Source: JAXMDC01 sp046349035 (lineage in GTDB: Bacteria > Pseudomonadota > Alphaproteobacteria > Rhizobiales > Kaistiaceae). From it: 64,000 nucleotides of DNA. Below the pieces are notes generated by a model. It did no database searches. It worked only from the letters and a program-made list of their open reading frames with translations, and had not been told where the DNA came from. Position numbers and translations under genes: made by a program. Of this stretch, positions 7,585 to 15,391 are shown piece after piece (the stretch's first letter is position 1; each line of letters starts with the position of its first letter). Location of the stretch: contig JAXMDC010000002.1 of assembly GCA_046349035.1 (NCBI GenBank), forward strand, positions 62,001-126,000, written 5' to 3'.

Positions 7585-8362
7585 GCCGTCCCGACCGGTC
7601 AAAACTCCGCCGCGCAAGGCCGCGGCCCAGAAACGCCCGACTCGCGCCGCGACTGGCGCCCCGACCGGCGCCAAGACCAAGGCCCCGACTGGCGCCAAGG
7701 CCCCCATTGGCGCCAAGCCAAAGGCCAAGGCCAAGCCGGAGGCGCTGCGCGTCGAGGCCGAGGCTCTTGCCGGCCCGCAGGATTTCGCCCCGCTTTTCGC
7801 CCGCCTGCATGACGAGCATCAGGCCGATTTCCTTGCCGCGCGCACGCTCCTGCCGGCAACCGCGGCGCTTGCCCGGGCGGTGATATCGACGCTGGAAAGA
7901 GGCGGCAAGGTGCTCCTCTGCGGCAATGGCGGCAGCGCCGCCGACGCCCAGCACATCGCCACCGAATTAACCGTGCGCTTCGAGGCGGCGCGGCGGGGGC
8001 TGGCGGCAGTCGCCCTCACCACCGACACCTCGACGCTGACCGCCGCCGCCAACGATCTCGGCTACGCGCAGGTCTTCGCCCGCCAGGTCGAGGCGCTGGG
8101 GCGGCCCGGCGACCTCCTCCTCGCGTTAACCACCTCGGGCAATTCCCCCTCGATCCTCGCCGCGCTGACCGCCGCCCGCGGCGCCGGCATCGCCACCGCC
8201 TGCCTCACCGGCCGCGACGGCGGCGAAGTCGCGCGCGAGGGCCTCGCCGATCATTGCCTGATCGTGCCGAGCGCCAAGACCGCCCGCATCCAGGAAGTGC
8301 ACATCTTCCTCGGGCATCTGATCTGCGCCGCCGCCGACGCCGAGTTCGCCTGGCGCGGATAG
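7568..8362 (+). CDS. gmhA: Phosphoheptose isomerase with N-terminal extension
   Basis: Converts sedoheptulose 7-phosphate to D-glycero-D-manno-heptose 7-phosphate, the first step of ADP-heptose synthesis, in the cytoplasm. The SIS domain has CGNGGSAADAQH (118-129) and TTSGNS (188-193), and zinc/catalytic candidates His129, Glu133 and His249. At 264 residues it is about 70 longer than typical GmhA: residues 1-60 are Lys/Pro/Ala/Thr-rich with a repeated APTGAK unit. No ATG, GTG or TTG in frame lies between the second Met (7583) and the core, so the extension seems unavoidable unless CTG is used. It overlaps the divergent hldE start. Confidence 0.92.
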   Translation: MTEASMPSRPVKTPPRKAAAQKRPTRAATGAPTGAKTKAPTGAKAPIGAKPKAKAKPEALRVEAEALAGPQDFAPLFARLHDEHQADFLAARTLLPATAALARAVISTLERGGKVLLCGNGGSAADAQHIATELTVRFEAARRGLAAVALTTDTSTLTAAANDLGYAQVFARQVEALGRPGDLLLALTTSGNSPSILAALTAARGAGIATACLTGRDGGEVAREGLADHCLIVPSAKTARIQEVHIFLGHLICAAADAEFAWRG

Positions 8363-8393
8363 CAGCCGAGCCGGCGGCGGGAGGGAAGGGGCC

Positions 8394-9005
8394 GTGACGA
8401 AGGGCGCAACCACCGCTTTCGCCGATGCCCACCGCCTCGTCGTCTCGGCAGGGCCGCTGCCGGGGCGGGGCGCCTTCTTCGTCGATCGCGACGGGACGCT
8501 GATCGAGGAGCGGAACTACCTCGCCGACCCCGACGGCGTGGCGCTGATCGACGGCGCGGTGGCAACGCTCCGGCGGTTTCGCGCTGCCGGCTTTGCCCTC
8601 GTTCTCATCACCAACCAGTCCGGCATCGGCAGCGGCCGCTTCGGCTGGCCGGCCTATGAGGCGGTGGCGGAGCGCCTGCGGGCGATGCTCGCCACCGAGG
8701 GCCTCGCCTTCGATGCCGAGGCGGTGTGCGGCCACGCACCGGCAGAAGGCGCCGCCTGCGGCTGGCGCAAACCCGCGCCGGGGATGCTGACCGCCGCCGG
8801 CACCGCGCTCGGCATCGACTTTGCCGCTTCCCTCGCCATCGGCGACAAGCTCTCCGACATCGAGGCGGCGGCCGCCGCCGGCCTTGCCTCCGCCGTCCAC
8901 GTCCTCACCGGCCACGGCGCCGCCGAGCGGGCGAAGCTCGCCGCCGCCCGTCCGCCGATCGCCGTCGCCGAGCGCGCCAGCATCGCCGGCCTCGCCCCGG
9001 CCTGA
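8394..9005 (+). CDS. gmhB: D-glycero-D-manno-heptose 1,7-bisphosphate phosphatase
   Basis: 203 residues, HAD superfamily class IIIA. Removes the 7-phosphate before adenylylation by HldE. Motif I is DRDGTLIEERNYL (Asp31 and Asp33), motif II is ITNQSG (72-77), and the Mg-binding IGDKLSDIEAA follows near 149. The usual zinc loop C-x-H...C-x-C is reduced to Cys112, His114 and Cys122, with Trp124 where the fourth ligand should be. GTG start at 8394 preceded by GAGGGAAGGGG. It sits 31 bases after gmhA and 7 bases before waaC, so it is part of the same operon. Confidence 0.93.
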   Translation: MTKGATTAFADAHRLVVSAGPLPGRGAFFVDRDGTLIEERNYLADPDGVALIDGAVATLRRFRAAGFALVLITNQSGIGSGRFGWPAYEAVAERLRAMLATEGLAFDAEAVCGHAPAEGAACGWRKPAPGMLTAAGTALGIDFAASLAIGDKLSDIEAAAAAGLASAVHVLTGHGAAERAKLAAARPPIAVAERASIAGLAPA

Positions 9006-9012
9006 GCAGACG

Positions 9013-10050
9013 ATGCGCGTCCTTCTCGTCAAGCTCTCCTCCTTCGGCGACGTGATCCACGCGCTGCCGGCGCTGACCGACGCCAAGGCGGCGCTGCCCG
9101 ATCTCGAGATCGACTGGCTGGTCGATGCCGCCTTCGCCGGCGTCGCCTCGGTCCACCCCGCTGTCGGCACGGTCTACCCGCTGGCGCTCCGCGAACTCCG
9201 CTGGCCGCCGCCGCGCTGGGCGGGGCTTGCCTCTTCGCTCGCCGCGCTCCGCCGCGAGCTGCGCGCCCGCCGCTACGACCTCGTCATCGACGCGCAGGGG
9301 CTGATGAAGAGCGCCGCCGCCGCCCGCCTTGCCGGCGCGCCGGTTGCCGGCCTCGGTTCGGCCTCCGCGCGCGAGGGCATGGCGAGCCGCCTCTACCAGC
9401 GGACCTTCGAGGTCGAGCGCGACCTCCATGCGGTGGAGCGGGTGCGGCGGCTGTTCTCCGGCGCGCTTGGCTACCCGCTGCCGGCCGGCGAGGGGAGTTT
9501 CGGCCTCCGCCGCGGCGACTTCAAACCGCCGGAGCGGGTCTGGCTGCCGGCGCGCTACGGGCTCCTCGTCCCCTCGGCGAGCTGGCCGTCCAAGCACTGG
9601 CCGGAGGAACGCTGGCAGGCGCTCCTCGCCGGCATCGCCGAGACCGGCGACAAGACGGTGATCCTCTGGGGCAGCGCCGCCGAGCGCGAACGCGCCGAGC
9701 GCCTCGCTGCCGGCAGGGCTGGTGCCATCGTCCCGGCCGAGCGCCTCGAAGGGCGGCCGCTGCTCGGGCTCCTGGCGGCCGCCGCCTGGACCGCCGGCCT
9801 CGACTCCGGGCTCATGCATCTTGCCGCGGCACTCGGCGTCCCCGGCCTCTGGCTCTACGGTCCGACCGACCCCGGCCTCACCGGCCCTTACGGCAGCGGC
9901 CAGCGCGTTGTCCGCTCGACCCATCCGGCGGCGCCCTGCCTGACGCGCCGCTGCACGCTGAGCCCCGACGGCCTCTGCTGCATGCGCGGCATCGAAGCCC
10001 GCGCCGCGGTGCTGGCCTGGCGCGAGGCGCGCGGGGGCGGGGGGCGGTAG
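9013..10050 (+). CDS. waaC: Lipopolysaccharide heptosyltransferase I
   Basis: 345 residues, GT9 family. Adds the first L-glycero-D-manno-heptose to Kdo of the LPS inner core using ADP-heptose, at the cytoplasmic face of the inner membrane. N-terminal signature VLLVKLSSFGDVIHALPAL (GD with His at 16) holds the acceptor-site residues; the C-terminal Rossmann domain has PSASWPSKHWPEERW and GLDSGLMHLAAALGVP, which binds the ADP-heptose. The ATG at 9013 starts exactly at this signature; the frame is open upstream but runs inside gmhB. Last gene of the gmhA-gmhB-waaC run. Confidence 0.94.
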   Translation: MRVLLVKLSSFGDVIHALPALTDAKAALPDLEIDWLVDAAFAGVASVHPAVGTVYPLALRELRWPPPRWAGLASSLAALRRELRARRYDLVIDAQGLMKSAAAARLAGAPVAGLGSASAREGMASRLYQRTFEVERDLHAVERVRRLFSGALGYPLPAGEGSFGLRRGDFKPPERVWLPARYGLLVPSASWPSKHWPEERWQALLAGIAETGDKTVILWGSAAERERAERLAAGRAGAIVPAERLEGRPLLGLLAAAAWTAGLDSGLMHLAAALGVPGLWLYGPTDPGLTGPYGSGQRVVRSTHPAAPCLTRRCTLSPDGLCCMRGIEARAAVLAWREARGGGGR

Positions 10051-10076
10051 GGGGCGGGCGATGCTATGAGGACAGC

Positions 10077-10274
10077 ATGAAAGGTCAGTCGGCAAATGAG
10101 CGTCCGGCGAAGGGCGCCGTTTCTCGCGGCACGAGCCAAAAGCGGCGCGGGTGGCTCGTCGTCGGAGCCGACGGCAAGTCACGCGTCGTCTATGTCTCTT
10201 CAGCCTCTTCGGCAGCGATCGACGAGGCGGTCCGCATCTACGGGCGCGCACTGAAGCGCTTGGCGGATCGCTAG
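10077..10274 (+). CDS. Small basic protein, unknown function
   Basis: 65 residues, rich in Lys/Arg/Ser in the first 25, then GWLVVGADGKSRVVYVSS and a helical end. ATG at 10077 has a good ribosome site (GAGGA six bases upstream). It lies 26 bases after waaC, so it may be the distal gene of that operon or the first of the following acquired island. No family recognised; a chance frame cannot be excluded. Confidence 0.45.
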   Translation: MKGQSANERPAKGAVSRGTSQKRRGWLVVGADGKSRVVYVSSASSAAIDEAVRIYGRALKRLADR

Positions 10275-10360
10275 CCCCTACCGCCCCAGCGAATTATCCC
10301 TTGCAATTCAAAGTTTTCACAATATCTTCCTGACTATTGAAGAAATGGGAGCGAGTCGTA

Positions 10361-10675
10361 ATGGGCCTTTCGAGCCTTGAGCAGCACATCTTGCTCGCGG
10401 TCCTGCGCCAAGCGCCCGGCGCTTATGGGGTCTCGATCCAAGATTGTCTGAAGGAAATCACAGGGCGCGCACCATCGCTCGGGGCAATCTATGCAGCTCT
10501 GGAACGCCTGCAACGGAGGGGTTTCCTAGAATCGAGAGAGGGTGAACCTACGGCCACGAGGGGCGGACGGCGGAAGATCTACTTTGAGGTAAGCGGCGCG
10601 GGGCGAGCGGCCCTCGATAGCTCCATCAGAACTATCGAAGCGCTGAGCCAGGGCCTGAGGGAGAAGCTGGCATGA
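10361..10675 (+). CDS. PadR family transcriptional regulator
   Basis: 104 residues. Winged-helix DNA-binding domain with the family pattern LEQHILLAVL, then SLGAIYAALERLQRRGFLESR, in which the recognition helix and wing (GGRRKIYFEVSGAG) are clear, and a short C-terminal helix for dimerisation. ATG at 10361 is preceded by GGGAG; an upstream TTG at 10337 is the alternative. Base composition is lower in GC than the flanking LPS genes. It overlaps the next gene by four bases, so the pair is co-translated. PadR regulators next to a membrane or permease-type partner often control that partner and themselves. Confidence 0.88.
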   Translation: MGLSSLEQHILLAVLRQAPGAYGVSIQDCLKEITGRAPSLGAIYAALERLQRRGFLESREGEPTATRGGRRKIYFEVSGAGRAALDSSIRTIEALSQGLREKLA

Positions 10676-11199
10676 CCGAGGAGCCTGATCAGGAGTTCCT
10701 GTCCTCGATTGTCTTTTCGCTGACCGATGCCGAACTGGACGCGGTTCTGAGTCTCGAAGTTGTTCAGCTACCCCGGCCGAACCTGAAAATCTGGTTTGAG
10801 GGCCGAGAAGCGGGAATTCTGTACGTTGAGAAGTCCGGCGAAGTAATGGCCTTCCCCAACGAAATGTTCGCGGACGCTCGCTCTCTGAGAACGATGATCT
10901 CAAATCGGCCAGGCCGCTGGACGGCAGACGGAACCGATGAGGACTCGGGCGAGCGACCTGAGAGTCTGCCTCCCGCTGCAGCTCAATTCTTGCTGTACTT
11001 GCTTTCGCGGGGAAAGAGTCGCGATGCCCTTATTGGGGACGCGAACGAACGGTTTGTTAGGGACGTAGCAACGTATGGTCGGCGACGAGCTCACGTTCTG
11101 TATTGGAGTGAGACGCTGAGGTCGATCGGTCCGCTTGTTGGTAGCGTTGCCAAGCGAGCTCCTTGGTTGGTGGCCCTGTTCAAGTGGCTCTTCGACTAG
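10672..11199 (+). CDS. Protein with a stand-alone permease-prefix-like domain
   Basis: 175 residues, no signal peptide. The C-terminal half (about 98-155) runs LPPAAAQFLLYLLSRG, then GDANERFVRD, then YGRRRAHVLYWSETLRS. This resembles the small prefix domain found at the N-terminus of some ABC transporter permeases (pattern P..a..lL.....GDl.EeF...A..wYW). Here no permease follows: the protein ends after one more hydrophobic stretch. The N-terminal half is acidic and unrecognised. Overlaps the PadR gene by four bases upstream and the convergent waaF by four bases downstream. Domain naming is from memory of the motif and needs a profile search. Confidence 0.65.
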   Translation: MTEEPDQEFLSSIVFSLTDAELDAVLSLEVVQLPRPNLKIWFEGREAGILYVEKSGEVMAFPNEMFADARSLRTMISNRPGRWTADGTDEDSGERPESLPPAAAQFLLYLLSRGKSRDALIGDANERFVRDVATYGRRRAHVLYWSETLRSIGPLVGSVAKRAPWLVALFKWLFD

Positions 11200-12248
11200 C
11201 GCGTCATTTGACCGATGTCCGACCGCCACAGCAGCGCCGCCACCGCCTGCGGCGTGACGCCCTTGAGGCAATTGGTGTGGCCGAGCGGGCAGGTGCGCTT
11301 GAAGCAGGGGCGGCAGTCGAGGGCGATCTCGGCGACGCGGGCCTCGCCGCTGAGCGGCGGCGTCATCTCGGCCGACGACGAGCCGTAGACCGCGACCAGC
11401 GGCAGGCCGAGCGCGGCGGCAACGTGCATCAGCCCGGAATCGTTGGTGACGACGGCCGAGCAGAGCGCGAGGAGATCGATCGCCTCGATGAGATCGGTCG
11501 CGCCGGTAAGGTCGGCCGGCCGCTCGCCGGTCGCTTCGGCGATGAGTCCGGCGACGGCGCTGCCCGCCGCGACGTCGCCCTTCGCGCCGAAGATCGCCAC
11601 GCGATGGCCGCGCTTTGCCGCCTCCACCCCGACCGCCGCGAAATGCTCCGCCGGCCAGCGCTTGGCCGGGCCGTACTCCGCCCCCGGACAAAGCGCGAGC
11701 AGCGGCCGGTCGAGCGCGAGGCCGTGCCGCGCCGCGAGGGCGCGCCCGGCGGCAAGGTCGGGCACCAGTTGCGGCGGCGCGACGCGCGGCTCGGCGCCGT
11801 CCGGCTCGGCGAGGGCGACGAAGCGGTCGACCGTGCGCGGCAGGCGGGTCTTGTCGAGGCGTCGCCATTCGTTGAGGAGGCCGAAGCGCATCTCGCCGAG
11901 ATAGCCGCGCCGGCGCTTCACCCCGGCGAGGAACGGGATCAGCGCCGACTTCCAGGAACTCGGGAGGACGATGGCGAGGTCGTGTGCTTCGTCGCGCAGG
12001 CGACGGGCAAAGCGCATCCGCATCGCCAGGTCGAAGCGCCCATGCGTCGCCGGCAGGGTGAAGACGCGCCCGACGCCGGGCATTCGCCCGCCGAGCGCCG
12101 CCGTCCAGGGCGGGGCGGCGAGGTCGATAGTCGCGGAGGGGTGGAGTTCGGCGAGACGGGCGACCAGGCTCTGCGCCATCACCATGTCGCCGATCCAGGC
12201 CGGCGCCATGATCAGAATGCGGTGCGGCTGTCCTCTGAGGACCGTCAC
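11196..12248 (-). CDS. waaF: Lipopolysaccharide heptosyltransferase II
   Basis: 350 residues, GT9 family. Adds the second heptose to the LPS inner core. N-terminal ILIMAPAWIGDMVMAQSL is the WaaF version of the family motif; the ADP-heptose site includes LCPGAEYGPAKRWP and TNDSGLMHVAAALG. The C-terminus has a four-cysteine pattern (CRPC, then TCPLGHTNC) that recurs in WaaF proteins. Its start overlaps the stop of hldD by four bases (GTGA/TGA arrangement at 12245-12248), so hldD-waaF is one operon read toward the island at 10.1-11.2 kb. Confidence 0.94.
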   Translation of the reverse strand: MTVLRGQPHRILIMAPAWIGDMVMAQSLVARLAELHPSATIDLAAPPWTAALGGRMPGVGRVFTLPATHGRFDLAMRMRFARRLRDEAHDLAIVLPSSWKSALIPFLAGVKRRRGYLGEMRFGLLNEWRRLDKTRLPRTVDRFVALAEPDGAEPRVAPPQLVPDLAAGRALAARHGLALDRPLLALCPGAEYGPAKRWPAEHFAAVGVEAAKRGHRVAIFGAKGDVAAGSAVAGLIAEATGERPADLTGATDLIEAIDLLALCSAVVTNDSGLMHVAAALGLPLVAVYGSSSAEMTPPLSGEARVAEIALDCRPCFKRTCPLGHTNCLKGVTPQAVAALLWRSDIGQMTR

Positions 12249-13225
12249 CCGCCGCCTCGCTGCCGCGCCTCGCGCTCGCCGGGATAGAGGGCGTCGAGCG
12301 TCGCAGCGACGCCGGCCTCCAGCTCGGCGAAGGGCTCGCGATAAACTTTGGCGCGGAGCTGCGTCAGGTCGGCTTCGGTGAAGGCCTGATAGGCGCCCGC
12401 CAGATCTTCCGGCATCGGCACATATTGGATCTGGCCGCGGCCGTGCCAGGCGATCACCGCTTTTGCAAGGTCGTTGAAGCTCCGCGCCTGCCCTGTGCCG
12501 ACATTGTAGATGCCGTTGGCGACCACCCCGGCGGCGTCGGCGATGGCGAGGTTCACCTTCACCACGTCGCCGACATAAACGAAGTCGCGGCGGTGCTCGC
12601 CGTCGCCATAGCCGTGCGAACCGGCAAACAGGCGGACCGCGCCGTTGGCCCTGATCTGCGCGTCGAAATGATGGACGACGCTCGCCATCCGGCCCTTATG
12701 CGCCTCGCGCGGCCCGTACACGTTGAAGTAGCGGAGGCCGACGATTGGGCTCTTGGCGTGTTGCAGGCGCGGCTGCACCCAGCAATCGAACACCCACTTC
12801 GACCAGCCATAGACGTTGAGCGGCCGCTCGTGGCCGGCGAATTCGGCAAAGCTGGTGCTGCCGCCATAGACGGCTGCCGACGAGGCGTAGACCAGGGGAA
12901 TGTGGCGCGCCTCGGCCCACAGACAAAGCTCCTTGGAGAAGGTGAAGTTCCTGTCCATCATGTAGCGGCCGTCCCACAGCGTCGTGTCGGAACAGGCGCC
13001 TTGGTGGAAAATCGCCGAGACGTTCCCCAAGTCCTTGTTATGACGGAGCAATTCGCGGAACTGGTCGTGCTCCAGATAGTCCGCGATGCGGCAGTCGGCG
13101 AGGTTGGCGAACTTCTTGCCGTCGCTGAGGTCCTCGACGACGAGAATGTCGCTCTCCGAGCGCTGGTTGAGAGCCTTGACGATATTTGCGCCGATAAAGC
13201 CGGCGCCGCCGGTAACAATGATCAT
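12245..13225 (-). CDS. hldD: ADP-L-glycero-D-manno-heptose 6-epimerase
   Basis: 326 residues, short-chain dehydrogenase superfamily. Inverts C6 of ADP-D-glycero-D-manno-heptose to give the substrate of WaaC and WaaF. NADP-binding GGAGFIG (6-12), active-site Ser115/Ser116 in YASSAAVYGG and the YxxxK pair Tyr139/Lys143 in YGWSKWVFD. With GmhA, GmhB, HldE, WaaC and WaaF it completes the ADP-heptose and two-heptose pathway within 7.1 kb. First gene of the hldD-waaF operon; its promoter must lie in the 262 bases before the divergent efflux adaptor. Confidence 0.95.
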   Translation of the reverse strand: MIIVTGGAGFIGANIVKALNQRSESDILVVEDLSDGKKFANLADCRIADYLEHDQFRELLRHNKDLGNVSAIFHQGACSDTTLWDGRYMMDRNFTFSKELCLWAEARHIPLVYASSAAVYGGSTSFAEFAGHERPLNVYGWSKWVFDCWVQPRLQHAKSPIVGLRYFNVYGPREAHKGRMASVVHHFDAQIRANGAVRLFAGSHGYGDGEHRRDFVYVGDVVKVNLAIADAAGVVANGIYNVGTGQARSFNDLAKAVIAWHGRGQIQYVPMPEDLAGAYQAFTEADLTQLRAKVYREPFAELEAGVAATLDALYPGEREARQRGGG

Positions 13226-13487
13226 GCGCTGAGCGTTCTAGCAGAAGGCGCGCCGCCGCGGGTCGCCGGCCTCGATGCACGGGGTCGAATCGTTGCAGCT
13301 TGAGACGAGTATCGGCGCAAAGCTCATTGAAAATAACCCGGTTTTCGCCTTTAGCGGGAGTGACGGCCGCCTTGCCAAAATGTAATCTCCGCCCGCCCGT
13401 AAGTAAGCTAAACTACTCTTTTGTTAGGCGGCCTGGCGCAATCCTCCGTCCGATAACTCCAACAGGGCCCGTCGCCCGGGTTTTTGC

Positions 13488-15362
13488 ATGTCGGTTGTCA
13501 AGCAGCTGATCCTCTGCGCGGTGCTTCTTGCCTTTGGCGGGGCGGCCTATCTCGGCTGGCAGAAATACGGTCCGGCAGTGGTTGCGGCTGCCGGTGGCGG
13601 CGCTCCTGGTGCTGGCGCTCCGGGGGCCGGCGGAGCGCCCGGCGGCGCCAATCCCAATCAGCAGGCCGCGGCCAATACCCAAGGCGGCAACCCCCAGGCT
13701 AATGCCGGCAATGCCAATGGCGGCAACCCCGGCCAGGCCAATGCCGGCGGCGCTCCGGGCGCCGGCCAGCGTCCCGCCGGGGCCCCCGGCCAGGGCGGTG
13801 CTCCCGGCGGCCAGGGCGCCGCGCAGCAGGCTCAGGCCGGTGCGCCGGGCCAGGGCGCGCAAGGCCAGGGTGGGCAGCGTCCCGCCGGGCAAGGCGCCCC
13901 GGGGGGCCAGTTCGCGGGCGGCAACGCTGCCGGCGGTCAGGCCGGCGGTGCAGGGCGCCCCGGTGCTCCCAATGCCGGCGGCGCCGGTGGCGGCGCTCCG
14001 GGTGGTGCCGGCGCGGTTGTCGTGCGGCCGGCGGCGCCGATCGCGGTGACGACCCAGGCTGTCAATTTCGAGATGATCGGCGATCAGCTGAAGGCGGTCG
14101 GCACCGCGACAGCGGCGCGCGCCGTGACGGTCTTTGCGCTGGTCGGCGGCCAGGCGAACGGCGTTGTCACTGAGGTAGCGGTCAAGGCCGGCACCGAGGT
14201 GAAGGCCGGGCAGGTGCTGCTCCGCCTCGACGACGCCGACCAGAAGATCGCCCTCGACCGCGCCAAGCTCGCTCTTTCCGACGCGCAGTCGGCCTTCGAC
14301 CGCGCCGCGCAGCTCGCCAAGACGCAGAACGTCACCAGCGTCGCCCTCGACACCGCCAAGTCCAATCTCGACAAGGCGCAGAACGATTTCCAGACCGCGC
14401 AGGTGGCGCTCGCCCGCCGCCAGGTGACGGCGCCCTTTGCCGGCGTCGTCGGCATGTCCACCCGCTCGGTCGGCGACGTACTGACCGCGCAGACCGCGGT
14501 GACGACGCTCGACGACCTCTCGACCCTGACGGTGGCGTTCGACGTGCCGCAGCGTTTCATCGAGGGCTTGCAGGTCGGCTTCGGTGTCAGCGCCACTGCC
14601 GAAGGCCTTCCGGGCGTCGCCATGAAGGGCAAAGTGACCGCGGTCGATTCCCGCATCGATCCAGTGCCGCGAACCTTCAAGGCCGAGGTCACGCTCGACC
14701 AGGGCATCGCCGATCTCAAGCCCGGCATGGCGGTGCAGATCGTTTGCGACTTCCCCGGCAAGCTGCAGCCGACCCTGCCGTCGGTGGCGGTGCTCTGGGA
14801 TCGCGGCGGTTCCTACGTCTGGAAGGTCAGCAATAACATCGCCCGCCGCGCTGACGTCGAGGTCCAGGGCCGCCGCGGATCGGCGGTGATTGTCACCGGC
14901 GACTTCCGCCGCGGCGACGAGGTGGTGATCGAGGGATACCAGCGCCTCCGCGAGGGGTCGCCGGTTACCGCCACGCAGACCGCGGCCGTCGCCGCGCGCC
15001 TCGGCGTCACCGACGCCGCGCCGACGGCGGCAACCGTGCCTCCGGCCGGAGCCGCCAATGGCCAGCGTCCGGCCGGCGCGGGCGCTCGGCCCGCCGCCGG
15101 CGAGGGCGCTCCGGCGGGTAATGCCAACGCCAATCCGGGCGCTAACGGCGCCCCGCCTGGCGGCTTTCAGCGCGGCGGCGGGCAGCGGCCCGCGGCCGGC
15201 GGGGAGGGTGCTCAGGGCGCGGCTACGCCCGAAGGCGGGGCTGCCGGCGGTCCGCCACGCGGACCGCGGCCAGGGCCGGGCGCGACTCCAAACGCCGACG
15301 GCGGTGCGCCGGCCGGCGGCGGGGCGCCCGCCGCAGGTGCCAGACCGCAGCAGAACGGATAG
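13488..15362 (+). CDS. RND efflux periplasmic adaptor with long low-complexity tails
   Basis: 624 residues, against roughly 370-400 for typical adaptors. Residues 1-35 hold a membrane anchor. Residues 36-176 are almost only Gly, Ala, Pro, Gln and Asn with repeated GAPG/GQG units. The conserved HlyD/AcrA-type core spans about 180-510: barrel-sandwich halves (VKAGTEVKAGQVLLRLDD and QVTAPFAGVVGM) around a helical hairpin, then the beta-barrel (LKPGMAVQIVCDFPG). From about 510 to the end is a second G/A/P/Q/N-rich tail. It bridges the inner-membrane pump at 15392 to an outer-membrane channel not encoded here. ATG at 13488 has no strong ribosome site. Confidence 0.9.
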   Translation: MSVVKQLILCAVLLAFGGAAYLGWQKYGPAVVAAAGGGAPGAGAPGAGGAPGGANPNQQAAANTQGGNPQANAGNANGGNPGQANAGGAPGAGQRPAGAPGQGGAPGGQGAAQQAQAGAPGQGAQGQGGQRPAGQGAPGGQFAGGNAAGGQAGGAGRPGAPNAGGAGGGAPGGAGAVVVRPAAPIAVTTQAVNFEMIGDQLKAVGTATAARAVTVFALVGGQANGVVTEVAVKAGTEVKAGQVLLRLDDADQKIALDRAKLALSDAQSAFDRAAQLAKTQNVTSVALDTAKSNLDKAQNDFQTAQVALARRQVTAPFAGVVGMSTRSVGDVLTAQTAVTTLDDLSTLTVAFDVPQRFIEGLQVGFGVSATAEGLPGVAMKGKVTAVDSRIDPVPRTFKAEVTLDQGIADLKPGMAVQIVCDFPGKLQPTLPSVAVLWDRGGSYVWKVSNNIARRADVEVQGRRGSAVIVTGDFRRGDEVVIEGYQRLREGSPVTATQTAAVAARLGVTDAAPTAATVPPAGAANGQRPAGAGARPAAGEGAPAGNANANPGANGAPPGGFQRGGGQRPAAGGEGAQGAATPEGGAAGGPPRGPRPGPGATPNADGGAPAGGGAPAAGARPQQNG

Positions 15363-15391
15363 ATTTTCACTTCCGGGGGGAAGAGGGAACG

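Noticed and set aside
7585..7734. 50-residue N-terminal extension of hldE
   Set aside because: Low-complexity Ala/Gly/Pro/Val sequence that is the mirror of the gmhA extension; the canonical HldE length starts at 7584.
7600..7740. Short tandem repeat considered as a CRISPR-like array
   Set aside because: The units are only 12-24 bases, without spacers, and are in frame as APTGAK in gmhA.
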